NCBI GenBank assembly: GCA_016647705.1
Contig: CM028338.1
Span: 23,147,577 to 23,211,576, forward strand
Length of the DNA stretch: 64,000 nt
Direction: 5' to 3'
From: Eucommia ulmoides
Lineage: Eukaryota > Streptophyta > Magnoliopsida > Garryales > Eucommiaceae
The notes under the pieces were generated by a model. The model saw only the letters and a list, made by a program, of their open reading frames with translations. It did not search any database and was not told the DNA's origin. Below, one piece after another: positions 35,692 to 47,181 of this stretch (position 1 is its first letter; each line of letters opens with the position of its first letter). The position numbers and the translations under genes were made by a program.

Positions 35692-35985
35692 GTGATCAAA
35701 CAGTGCGTGCAACGTAGAATAAATTTGGAATTCTTGACTTTTGATCCCGAGATCGAGTGTACGTTGAAAACGATAAGGAAAGAGAGAAGAAGCCAACTTC
35801 AAAGCCATGAATCGAGATCCAACGGAACATTCTATCCCAAATTTCTTGTTTATCAGGAATTTTGGTTAAAAATGCTCAACCAAGTCCAGCTAGGGATGTT
35901 AAATCAAGCAAGTCACGTTTTTTTTTATCTAAAACTGAGGGTATCAAATTTTACACGATTTTTGCTATTTTTTTTTTTTTAGGCC
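35692..35985 (+). pseudogene. Element C gag N-terminal remnant
   Basis: The frame includes FDPEIECTLKTIRKERRSQ, the characteristic start of plant Athila-type gag ('DPEIERT.R..R'). Coding similarity stops near 35910, and the internal deletion joins it to unrelated element tail sequence. Confidence 0.65.
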
Positions 35986-36129
35986 GGATTGGTCTTGGAG
36001 CGTGTTTGGAGGAGAATTAAGGAGTGAGGATACTTGGAGATGTGTTTCGCACTTAAAATCGTTGAACAAGCGAAGTGGAAACGCATGGAGTGAAGCCTTT
36101 GTGTGAAAACTTTAAGAAAAAATAAAAAT

Positions 36130-36360
36130 CCAACAGCAGGCTTACCGCCACAGCACTGGACGCACCGCCGCGGTGTTGAAAATGCAGGATATCAAGTTTT
36201 CAACATAAACGCCTCACCATCGAGGCGGTAAAACAATAGAGTGCAAGTTTTTGAAAAAGGTGCTCCACCGTCGAGGCGATGATTCCCACCACGTAGGCGG
36301 TGAAACAACAAAAAGAATTAGTTTTAAAAAGGCACTTACACCATCGCGGCGGTAAGGCTC
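36130..36360 (+). promoter_or_regulatory. Internal palindrome array of element C
   Basis: Repeats of the form CACCGCCGCGGTG, CACCATCGAGGCGGT, CACCGTCGAGGCGAT and CACCATCGCGGCGGT, like the U3 array but inside the element. They lie upstream of a region homologous to the leader of the downstream ORF of element B. Role unknown; an internal promoter is a possibility. Confidence 0.5.
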
Positions 36361-36599
36361 TGTGTGATTAAAACTATCCCGCTATACAAAAACGCTACAA
36401 CCACTTCAAAAACTCCAAAATCTCTCTATTTTTATCATTCCAAACCATTTCCAACCCTCAATTTCATCCTTCCATTTACAAAATTTGTGATTTCCACCCC
36501 AAATCATCCATAAAAAATCAGGTTTAACCCCTATTTTCGCGATTTTCAATTTCTATGGGATTTTGGTTTGATTTTTGGTGATGAACTAAGTTTTTATAG

Positions 36600-36860
36600 A
36601 TTGTTAAATTGTGTAAAACAAAATTGCATGCTATATTTTTTAAAATTTTGTTGAAACGTTGCGATTATTGTGTGCGCAAGATCAAATCCATCGGCTTATG
36701 TGCGAACGCTTCGGCATTTATATGAGTGCTTATCCACCTATGCTGCATGTGCCGCCGTACCTCTTGCAACTGCCACAATTCTCATTCCGACGTGATAGTG
36801 GTGGCGATGATTTTCCTCCCAGCGAACGGTAGAGGATGAGACTTTTACGTCTTATCCCCT
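36600..36860 (+). pseudogene. Element C tail of the env-position ORF
   Basis: A short frame (YPPMLHVPPYLLQLPQFS...DDFPPSER) corresponds in position and style to the C-terminal end of the downstream ORF of element B (TRYTPVPPFETDELPPPSPP). It is followed by the same untranslated tail. Weak similarity, judged mainly by position. Confidence 0.4.
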
Positions 36861-38441
36861 AGGTATGTGTCAGCACCCAATTTTACTTGTCATTGTTATA
36901 AACTATTATTGGGTTCGCTGCTTAGTCAGTAAGGACACTGCCTCTTTTTAAGTTTGGGGGGAATGTACATCACGTTTTGTGTTATTAAAGAAAGATGGAA
37001 ATGATGGAAATATTTTTGTATGTAAAACTTTAATTTTTAGTTAAGCTTTATTTTAATTTTCATGTTTTAACATGTTAAATGCTTAGTTAGTATATGTATG
37101 TTAATCTTTAGTTTTAATATAGAAATGTTTATGTATGGAGTCATATATGCTTGATGAATTGTTGAGTTCGTCTGGGCCATGTCCCAATGATGAAAATTAT
37201 CTCTTAATTGTATATCGAGGTCGGAGATAATGCTAGTCATGTGTGTGTTGTGTGCTTAGCATGTTGATTAGGTAAAAATTATTATGATCCTTAAATCGCA
37301 CGATTTCATGGACTCGGTGTATAATTATTTGAATGAATTGATGCTGATTATTCAGTAATAAGTTCATGACAGAAAAGAAGAATCTAGAACTTGATTTGGG
37401 GTAGACTGGAGGCGAAATCCTAGGTAAGGTAATTCCTGAGGCATGATTTAGGCCTTCACTTTTTTCGCTTGAACCTTTTGAAGCTAACTTGAAATTTTGT
37501 ATCCCTCGTTCCCCTGTCAAAGCCGATAAACTTATCAATTCTGAACACATTTCAATACTCTATCCAATTAAATTTTTCCAAACTATTGTCGTTAAGCCTA
37601 AAAGTCAAAATTGAGTGAAATCAAGTAGCATAGACTAATACTGACTTGAAGTGAGCAATTGGGGTTTCGGACAAATTGTTACTGGTTCAGTATTAATGTA
37701 TTCACTTGTCATTCTTTTTGCACGCCCCTAAAATTGTACAAATTCGAATAAGTTTGGGGGGTGTGACAATGTTTAAAAAAAAAAAAAACAAATTATGTGA
37801 ATATAGTTTTTATTTTTATTTTTTTCGACAAGTGAATACAACATTCTTAAATTCTTGTTTAGGGTTGTATTTTAAACGTGTGGGGTTACGAGAGAGAGAT
37901 AGTGACAAGCGTTTGTGCCTTGGGTATCGTTCAATCTTAACGATTTTCTGTTTTCTATTCCTATGATATCCTTGGTCATTCTCCGAAGCCAAACCAATCC
38001 CTATTGATCTCTGTGAATGTCCGAACCTACATTAGTGGATAGTCGAGCCCAGTCAAGCGTATGGTTTTCCTGAATTCTTTAAGGTTTAAATCATGAGCTT
38101 GTCTACTGAATAGTCAAGTCTGGTGTTTGGTTAGTTATACATATGAGCTCTGACACACACACATTTCAAATGGAACTAGAATGGTTTTAACTGAAATTAA
38201 GTGTTAAAATTCTAGAACGCCACTTTGTGTGTATTATTTCTTGAACTTGATCAAATTGAGGGCTATTGAGGGAGGACCAACTTGGTTTCTTCGATTGAAT
38301 TTGGAACTCGCATACATATACTTCTTCTTTGTTAAAGTTTTTCATTTTTAGATTAGTTGTTAGTTAATTAGTGTAATTAGTTTAATTTAGTGTTAGGGTG
38401 TTTTGCTCGAGAACTAGCAAAATTCCAAGTTTGGGGGTATT

Positions 38442-39827
38442 TGATAGGTGTAAAATACTTATCTAGTTTTAAATCGAATTTAGTAGTTTTTGAGTGTATT
38501 ATTAATATTTAATTGCGTTTTAGTTCGTTTTTAGTTAAATTAGGTGTAGGGACGTTAACGAGCTATAAACAGGTGAAATGGTGGGAAAACGGTGAAGAAA
38601 TAATGAAGAAACAAGATTTCAAGATCATAAGATCCACCGCTGTGACGAGAAGGCCACCGCCGCGGCGGTGAGAATACAGAGAGTGCTGAAAATGAGCAAA
38701 GTCTCACCGCCTAGGCGGTGAAAATGCAGAGAGTTGGGAGTTAGTCCCACGGCCTAGGCTGTGATTCCACCACTTAGGTGGTGAAAGATTAGAGAGTTTG
38801 GAAAGTTGGCCGACATACCCACCGTCTAGGCGGTCAGCTCTGCACAGTAAAAAAGATATTTTCAGATATTTTGAAGCCTTGCACCTATAAATACCTATTC
38901 TCCCACTTCCATTGAAGAACTCTTGGAGTTGGAACATCCCTAACCCTTAGGACTTGGTCCTTGGCCAATCTTGAAGAGCTCAAATAGGATATTCATCATC
39001 CAGAGAAGAGGAAACACTAGCGGATCGATCTTTGGCTATAGTGGACCACTCCACTTTAAGATTTGATCTTTCTTTCTATGTTTCTATCTTAGTAATTCAA
39101 TGTTTTATTGTGAATGATGATGAATCTATCTTGGTTTAATATTTCAATGGCCAAGATCATGTTAGATTAGATAAATATTAGCTAGGGATCGATGTAGTTG
39201 TGTAAATACTAGTTTGAAGAAAGATATGTTTCTTTAACGGTTGTTTGCTTTTAAATCCGATTGTGTTTATCATTTTATGAAAATCTTAGTATGCTTGTTA
39301 AGGTATTAGGGTTTGACACTCAGAAGAGGTAACCCTGAATTCGAACTAGGGTAAACACGTCGTTACGATCTAACGACCTGAGAGGGCATTAGTAAGTGTA
39401 CAATTGATGACGTTGGAGCAAGACTCACGTGACCTAGCATCATTAAGACGTTGAGGGGGACTTCTTTATTGATGCAAATTCACGTATTCACTCGTCTTAC
39501 ACTCGGGAGAGGTGGCGAGTGAGTTTACGAACCGAGATTATCGGATACCTAAACTCTGTTATTGTTAACTAAACAAAATCAAACATGTAGGTAATCAACT
39601 TAGTTAGGATTAACCCTCTAATTGTATTTTAGCTTAGTTTTAATTAGTTTATTTTAAACATTTATTGAACCATCTAGATAATAGGAGACTATGCAAATTA
39701 TGGTATTCAATTATTCACACTGTTCCTGTGGGAATAATATCCGATCTTAAAGATCCACTATATTAAAATTGGACCTCGTTCACTTGCGAGTAGTCAATAC
39801 GCGAGCGTGTAAAAACCTCGGCGTATA
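38442..39827 (+). repeat. 3' LTR of element C (1386 bp)
   Basis: Starts TGATAGGTGTAAAATACT after the polypurine tract AAGTTTGGGGGTAT, ends CGGCGTATA. Palindromes at 38635-38835 include a perfect CACCGCCTAGGCGGTG (38705-38720). TATA box at 38886-38893. Confidence 0.88.
39331..39522 (+). promoter_or_regulatory. Conserved RNA-hairpin module in 3' LTR of element C
   Basis: H4 at 39488-39522 has arms TCACTCGTC / GGCGAGTGA and loop TTACACTCGGGAGAGGT. Compared with the 5' LTR one pair is C-G instead of U-G, so pairing is kept. Confidence 0.65.
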
Positions 39828-41098
39828 ATGCTCTTGACATGTTCTTGGATAGTTTTGATATGGTTTGATGAATATGACATAGTTTTAACTTTTTTTACTT
39901 GATTATGTATTATATATGTTATGTACCTGAAATTTAAGTATGGAAACTACCTGATCATGCAATGTACAAGAAAAATACACATATTTAAGACACGATTGAA
40001 GGATTGTCAAGAAACATGCCTAGTTTAGGGGAGTGGTCTTTCCCTAAACAAATACCTTCTTCTCTTTCTTTGAATTTTCTCGATTGTTTTCGATCGTTTA
40101 CCGTTAACCTCTTGAGATTTTCTTGCAAGATCCTTAAGAACTCTTTTGGGATTGTATTTTAGTAGAATTTTGAGGTGTGTATTGAAAGAGAAGTTGAAAA
40201 CCCTAATGACTCGAAAGCAACGCTCGAGCCTAGAGAGAGAAAGTGAAGGTTCCAACCATTCAAAATCTGAAACAGGCCCATGTATTTATAGGCTGGGGGG
40301 CTACACATTGGCTAATGAGCAAACCTTCCCAACCTATTTCATAGGGTCTATTTGGCCAAAGGTTCAACCCTTCTTTTCCTGATGATGGATAGTTTTAAAT
40401 GAATCTCAAAGATTCTGTAAAATCTTTTAAAGATTTGGTAATGATTACCAAATTATTCAATGTCTAGGTGCAATGATTAGCAATCATTGCCTATCATGAA
40501 CAATCATTAGTCATCATTACTCAATCTTGGCTATGATTGGTTGCACATGGGATTGTTTATGGTTTGATGTGACATTTCCGGTTTGGTTTAGAGGTGAAGT
40601 ACCGGTTACTTTCACTATTTCAGTTTAATTGTCATTAATACTTTCAAGGTTCAATGTATTTAGTATTGATGTGTCACTTGGCATTTAATGCTTGATAGGG
40701 ACACTTGATGTGATGGGTATTGATTTGGTTTAATTTCGGGATCAAAATAGGTAACAGAGGTAAAATGGTGAAATGTCCTATAGTTAAAGAGTAGTAACTA
40801 ATTTTTATTTATATTAAAGGTGATAAAATCATCATTTAATAAAGTCATCTTAGTCCCCATTTAACTTTATGAATTTTGAGGTTGGTCCGAAACATTTATT
40901 TAACCAAATTCAATCTAATTTGATAGTTTTATATTTTTCTTGTGTTTTTGTTGTTTTTTATAGTATCTAGTGTAATATCCAGTATAATCCGAGGTAGAAA
41001 CTCATTCCCTTTAAACCCTTATTTAAAGTTTATCTAAACTTATATTTTTGGTTTGACACTGAGTCACTGACTGGGTGGGACAAAATACGATATCTATA

Positions 41099-42334
41099 TC
41101 ATGTCAACTTGATGCCTGCCTAGTGGGCTCCCAATTCATGGAGGCTAATGATCGAGTTCATTATCCTCTACGTGAGGAACAACATACCTCCTATGTCCCC
41201 CTATTCTTATACTTCTATCAGGTTGTGAGGAATACAAAGCCATCTGATAGTTGGTTTTAGTTTTGTACTCGAAAGTGGAAGGCTCATAGTTCAGATCCCA
41301 GAGAACAACCTAAGGTGGAACAACATGTGAGTCTTGGTGCAAGGGCCATGGGAAAGACTAGCTCGAGTAATAGGGCTTTATCTTGTCCCGAGGTACTAGT
41401 GTGTACCAAGTAAGTTTGTTGCCATTATTTTTTTGCATGGCTGGTTACTCCATCTAATTTATTTTCTGTATTCATTTTGCAGTGTATCCTTCTCGTCCAT
41501 AGCTTTGCGCAGTAGATGCGACAACTGTGACTTCCTTGGCGGGGCTTCTTGAGGTAGAGAGGAATTTTACATTCCTCAAGGATAATATTTTCAACCTTTA
41601 CTCTACTACTACTGCTGCGGTGGTTCAGGCTCCAGACTCCCAGTCTAATTCCTTATCGGGATTCGATATGTTGTTTTTGGCTACATGAGCCAAGGAATAA
41701 GGTAATGTTTCGGTTCCTACCTTTTCAGGTTACTTTTGTCTTTCTTTTCTTATAACAAGCAAAAATTCCGTTGATGTAGAAATGCAGAGGAGAAATGATG
41801 ACCCTGATGTCCTAGAGGCCATGCATCAACAATGGGTCGCTTGGGTAGCAGTAGCTTCATCTCCTTTTATGGTTGCTACGGTGAGTTTACTTGTGGTTGC
41901 TCTTGAGGCAGCGATAATTGTTATCCCACCAGCGGCTCAATTTGAAGCGGCGTCTCACCTTAGTTCGTACTCCTTGAGAAAAAGGCGTCTACCAGCTACT
42001 ACCGTTATGATTTGTGATGAGACGGTGGTGAAGAAGACGAATGAAGCCCTTCCGACAGTTTCTAGGAAAGGAAAGGAAAATATGGGTGAGCCCTAGGGTG
42101 ATCGCTCATCTCTGTCAAACCTCCTAGAATGGGCCCTGAGATTTGAGTTGACCATGGGCGCTCGAGTTCTCCATAAGCCAAATAATATAGCCCGATGGGC
42201 CCAGGCCACATTCCTCATAAGGGACAAGGAGGTGGTAACTGTGGAGTTTGGAAACAACCCTGTTCTGAACTTACTATAGGCGAGTGTTGTGATAAAAAAA
42301 TCTGATTCGCTTGTCTCAGTATATACTTTCCGAA
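41099..42334 (+). other. Unclassified coding-like stretch between Tat LTR copies
   Basis: The plus strand shows long open segments joined by plausible splice sites. One (41280-41410) reads KWKAHSSDPREQPKVEQH; another (41511-41690) reads VTSLAGLLEVERNFTFLKD. A 105-codon ORF (41782-42096) continues past its stop as LLEWALRFELTMGARVLHK and NNIARWAQATFLIRDKEVV. I recognise no family. It could be an internal fragment of a retroelement or a captured gene piece. Confidence 0.4.
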
Positions 42335-43315
42335 GTTTTAGCCACAAGGGTCTGTCAGTGTAGTATATAGATTGATATATATATATATAAGGTCAAGTCC
42401 ACTAGCCTGAAGACTTAATGTCAGATTGTGATCTTGGTGTTTAACATAAAGTAAATTAGTTATTAACAGTTATACGGTTGGATTAATAGTATGTAAGAGT
42501 CCGGTTTGAAGCGTTCATGAAAGAATCGTAGGGATTATACACAACTCATGGTGTGATAGATGTTTTATTCGGATCCTCACATGTTTTTAATATGTTCTTG
42601 AATGATTTGGGTCCTCACATGTTCTTGTTGTTCTTAATATGATTTTGTATGATTTGGACATGGTTTGATGATTATAACAAAAAATTAACATTTTTTTAGT
42701 TGATTATGGGTTACATGTTATATCATGAAATTAAAGCATGGGTACTACATGATTATGCTGTGTACAAGCAATATTTATGAATTTAAAATAAAATTGAAGA
42801 ATATTAAAAAAAAAACATACCTAGTTTAGGGGAGTGGTCTTTCCCTAAACAAATACCATATTATCCTTCTTAATCTTCTTGGTTTGAACTCGATCGGTTG
42901 CCATTAACTTATTGAGTTCTTGCTCCAAGAACCTCAAGAACACCTTCCTAGACTGAATTTTAGCAGAATAACGAGGTGTTATTGAAGAGGAATCTTGGAA
43001 ACCCCTAATGACCCGAGAGGATTGCTCGAGCTTAGAGAGAGAAAGCCAAGATTCCAACTCTTGAAAAAAAAAGAACAAGTACCCTGTATTTATAGGCCAG
43101 GGGCTTGCGCATTCATCCATGCATGGGCCATTCCAATCCCTTCCTTAGGGTCTATTTGGCCTAGGGGACATGTCCTCTTGTCTGGATCTTGATTTGTTTT
43201 GGACAATTTAGTAGATTATGGAAGATTCTCTAAGATTTGGTAATGATTACCAAATTTTTCGAAGATTCTTGTAATGATTGACAATCATGGGAAATCATTA
43301 TACTATCTTGAATAT
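42335..43315 (-). repeat. Tat/Ogre-like LTR fragment (copy iii)
   Basis: Corresponds to 33866-34160 plus 39833 to about 40500, truncated at both ends. TATA box TATAAATA at 43094-43087 on the minus strand. Ends abruptly at the copia sequence starting TGTTGGCC. Confidence 0.75.
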
Positions 43316-46042
43316 TGTTGGCCTAAATAACTACCCAAAAGGAAAGGTGAATTGGGTAGTTACCAAATTTAAACAATTAATTCCTTTAAATACAAAAAAT
43401 CAATTTTCCTAAATAGATTATTATCTTTATACGCAGCGGATATGTGTTTAAGTGCACACCCAAAAATAAAATAGAAAATAAACCAATACAGTACACAAGA
43501 ATTTATCTTGGTTCGGTCAAGTTAGTCTTGCCTACGTCCAATCCCCCGAGCTTCACAGAGATTCGTAATCCACTAAACTCCTGATTCGTTTACCAGGTAG
43601 GAACCAAACCCTTACAACTCACGATTCTTTTACAGTCACAAAATTAACTTTTACAATTTACGCTTTTCATGGGTCAATTATGAACTCTATCTTATTAACA
43701 GGCTAAAGAAAAATCTAACTCTCTCTTACTTATCCTTTTCATAGGGAATGATGAACCTTTATAAATCACTAAAAAATAATTCAATTGTAGGATGGATCAA
43801 AACCTAATTCTTTTCAAAGGAAAAGAATAATCTAACCTTTTTACCAGGACAAAAATCAAACCCTAATCATTTTCACAGAAAAAATATCAAAACCTAGCTA
43901 CCTTGACTAGACACCATCCCAAACGTTTCTAATCCACTCAAACTTATAAATACAAAAAATGCAAGGTTTTTCCCACAAGAAACTTCTACCATCTTAATAC
44001 GAATATACTCAATTAATATCATAAATAATTAATACATGATAGATACAATATGAGGCAATTCAAATATGATTGAAAAATAATGTGGGTAATACAAATTTAG
44101 CACATAATCTGATAAACAGACAAAAATCGCTTAAAAAGAATTTTAGGCTTTTGAGTTCAAAAACGATTTTTCTAACAATCATAAACCAAGTAATCAAAAT
44201 AAATGTAACTTTAAAGAAAATAATAAAAATTGGAAGAATCTCATTAGGAAAACACCGAAAACAAAGATTGAATTGCAATTAAAACCTAAATCGGTGACGC
44301 CAAACAACTAGCGCTTTAGATTAAGAACTTGAATAGAATCTCACATAAAAATATCAGCGGAAATCTCACTCTTAGAAACCCTCAAACTGATTGTTCTTGA
44401 TGTACTCAACTCAATTCCCGCATGTCTATATTAATAGACTAATAACTAGCCCTCCAACGACTAGTTTATCAGAAATATACCACTTAATGACACTCTTAGA
44501 CCCCATATATGATTACCTATCATTTTAGGTGTATTTTACATAAAAATAACTTTCAAATTTCTCACTTGAGTCTATAAAACTATTCTCAATTTAAAACCTT
44601 AGAAATGGGAAGTATTAAACCATTTAAATTAGGAGAATCTCAAATAAATGGATCATATCAATTGGGATAACATAATAGGTTGTTACTAGTTCAATTAAAT
44701 TCAAATCCCCCAAATACTTCTCTTGTAACCATAAAAAATGGATAGTTTTTTACTAAGAGACCAAATCACCCGAAATCTCAATTGACTCAGTTGGTTAATC
44801 GACCTTTCTTACTCCCAATATAACCGTTGGCACACAGCCATTTGGTTGACCGATCACATCCAATCTGTTGACCGATTAGATTAGTATGATCTATTTTTCT
44901 ACCAATTCATCTACCGACTCAAATGGTTGACCGACTATCTTCATTCGGTTGACCAAATAGATCAGTAATACCTCATTTTAACTCTAGAACACATTGTTTG
45001 ATTCAATTGACCGATTATTTTTCTCGGTTGAACGAATTAACCCAAAACTTAACTTTTTATACTTTAATACATATATTCCAATTAGATCAATTATCAAATT
45101 CATTTTACATAAGGAGCACATACAATATCTCACTTTAGGATCTTAAACTTATCACTTCTTATCATGACACACATATAATTAACTCTTTTTTAAAGTGTTA
45201 TGTATGATCTTAATTCAAGTTACATTAAGAGTATATAAGTAGAGAGTTGTTTTCACCTATTTTTTTTCAAGGTCTTCAAGACTCTTCACATCTTCATTAT
45301 GTCCATCTTGCACCCTTTATGTTTTCTTCGTAAGGTCTTGTTCTTACTTACATGCATGTAATTATAAATCTGAAATACTAGATAAAACCATTAATTCTAC
45401 CAAAAACATCAATACTTAATTATTCATTAAGAGTTTGGAATCAATAATTTCTTTCTTTTTTATGATGGCAATTAACTTTGATTTTTTTTTTAATAAAAAA
45501 AATGTAACCACGCTCTCCCTAAATCCGAGGACGGGTATTTAAACTCATTTAAGCATAAGCATGAAAACATAAGTAAACAATGATAAAGATATTTAATATA
45601 AGCCCAATGATATTCAAATCCCTAAACATCAACTAACTCATTAAACATCAATTTTTTCCCCTTTGTCATCTCAAAAGGTGAGGGCGGACACCCAAAAATG
45701 TCAGTTTAGGCATACATCATTATGTCTAGCCATACATAAACCTCGAATGATTTTCATGAATTGATTTTACGCTAGAGGTTTGGTAAAAATATCGGCAAGC
45801 TAATCAGATGTATCGACATATTCAATAGTTACATCCATTTTCTGAATGTGATCACGAATAAAATGATGTCTAATCTTTATGTGCTTAGTTCATGAGTGTT
45901 GTCTTGAATTCTTACTTAAGCATATGGCACCTTTATTATCACAATAAATAGGGATTTCCTTCATATATATTTGAAAATCGTATAATTATTGCTTAATATA
46001 TAGAATTTGAGTGCAACAATTACTAACTGCCGTATACACAGT
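43316..46042 (-). mobile_element. Sirevirus-like copia element, 3' part
   Basis: Plus-strand TGTTGGCC at 43316 marks the outer LTR end (read as ...CCAACA on the minus strand). The LTR-like region includes a plus-strand CAGCGGATATGTGTTTAAGTG block resembling Sirevirus LTRs, and repeated GGTTGACCGA words (44820-45040). The RNase H remnant is at the right. The inner LTR boundary was not found. Cut at 46042 by insertion of an Athila-type LTR; the rest of the element is not in the window. Confidence 0.6.
45690..46042 (-). pseudogene. copia RNase H C-terminal fragment
   Basis: The minus strand translates in pieces to IYCDNKGAICLSKN (YCDNKGA at 45948-45928), TKHIKIRHHFIRDHI, then IEYVDTSD, stop, LADIFTKPLA. 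This is the end of copia RNase H as in Sireviruses. Stops are present. Confidence 0.75.
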
Positions 46043-46233
46043 TGATAGGTGTAAAATACCTATATAATTCTAAACCAAATTTGCCAGTTTTGGAGTATTT
46101 TATTGAAGTTTGAATATCTTTTTAGCTATTTTTATTAGTCAGGAGTAGGGACATAAACAATCGGCAAATTGAACGAAATAATGGAGAAAATGGTAGCCAA
46201 AAGATAAAAAAATAAGGTTCCAAAGAACAACGC

Positions 46234-46753
46234 AAATCCACCTAGGCGAAGTTTCCACTGCCTAGGCAGAAATCCATCAAAAAGTTGCAAATGCTGAAAT
46301 GTTGAAATCCGCTTAGGTGAAGTTTCCACCACCTAGGCAGAAATCCGTCAGAAGGTTGAAAGCGCTGAGAAGTTGAAATCCGCCTAGGCGAAGTTTCCAC
46401 CTCCTAGGCAGAAATCCGTCAGAAGGATGAAGGGCTAAAATGTTGAAATCCGCCTAGGCGAAGTTTCCACCGCCTAGGCGAAATTTCGTCAGAACGCTGG
46501 AAGTGCTGAACTGTTGGAAGTGCTAAACTGCTGAAATCCGCCTAGGTGAAGTTTTTACCGCTTAGGCGGAAATCCATCAGAAAGAAAGAAGAACAAGAAG
46601 TTAGTCCTCTACCTAGGCAAATAAACCATCGCCTAGGCTAATTTCTAACCAACTTAAACTCCGCCTAGGCGAAGTTTCTACCGCCTAGGCGCATTTCGCA
46701 GAACAGTCTAAAATATCTATTAAGATATTTTTGAAACCCTAGGCCTATTTATA
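46234..46753 (+). promoter_or_regulatory. U3 palindrome array and TATA box, type 1 LTR
   Basis: Units of about 70-85 bp, each starting GAAATCCGCCTAGGCGAAG and carrying a second palindrome CCACCGCCTAGGC, are repeated about six times (46234-46700). About 14 CCTAGG-type sites are visible. A TATA box TATTTATA follows at 46746-46753. All copies lie upstream of the presumed transcription start. Confidence 0.8.
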
Positions 46754-47181
46754 CCCCTTTCCCATGTCTGAAAAAGGTTTTTGATGAACCCTAGCCCTAG
46801 TAGAGAGTTATTAAGCTATATTTTGAAGATCAAGAAGGAGATTCATCATTCGGGCAAAGAAGAATCACTTGCGGACCAATCATTAGCGATAGTGAACCGT
46901 TTCACTTTCAGATTTGATCGTTCTTCTCTTGTTTTTATCTTTGTAATTACTTTTTCATATCTAAGAATGTTGAATCCCTCTTATTTTTATGGTATATGGC
47001 TAAGATCTTATAGTATTAGTTAAATGTTACTTAGGTGTAGTTGAAATCATATAATTGTTAAGTTGAATGAATTAATGTTACTTTAACGTGTGGTTTGTCT
47101 AAATCCGATTGTGTTTACCATTATTCTTGATATTATGCTTGTATTGATAAACAGAGAATACGGGGTTTGACACTCGGGAGA

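Larger units (their letters stand above)
34161..39827 (+). mobile_element. Athila-like element without pol (element C), complete
   Basis: Two LTRs of about 1.39 kb enclose 2.9 kb holding a gag N-terminal remnant, a palindrome array, a tail of the downstream env-position ORF, and three polypurine-like motifs. Target duplication ATGTT / ATGCT (34156-34160 and 39828-39832) matches at four of five positions, supporting a single insertion into the Tat LTR. The LTRs remain very similar. No enzyme domain is present, so it was mobilised in trans. Confidence 0.88.
32846..41098 (-). repeat. Tat/Ogre-like LTR (copy ii), split by element C
   Basis: Full LTR of about 2.58 kb made of 41098-39833 and 34155-32846. 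It is interrupted by the Athila-like insertion at 34161-39827, whose flanks ATGTT and ATGCT are its target site. The minus strand starts TATAGATATCGTATTTTG (the usual TG changed to TA) and ends GGGGTGCGACA at the primer site. A TATA box (TATAAATA) lies at 40290-40283. No purine tract precedes its start. Confidence 0.75.

Noticed and set aside
44070-44282. Overlapping plus and minus ORFs near 44060-44280
   Set aside because: AT-rich frames inside the Sirevirus-like LTR/3' region; no domain.
46234-46700. Regular repeats that could suggest a CRISPR array
   Set aside because: Units vary, have no distinct spacers, and lie in a plant retrotransposon LTR.
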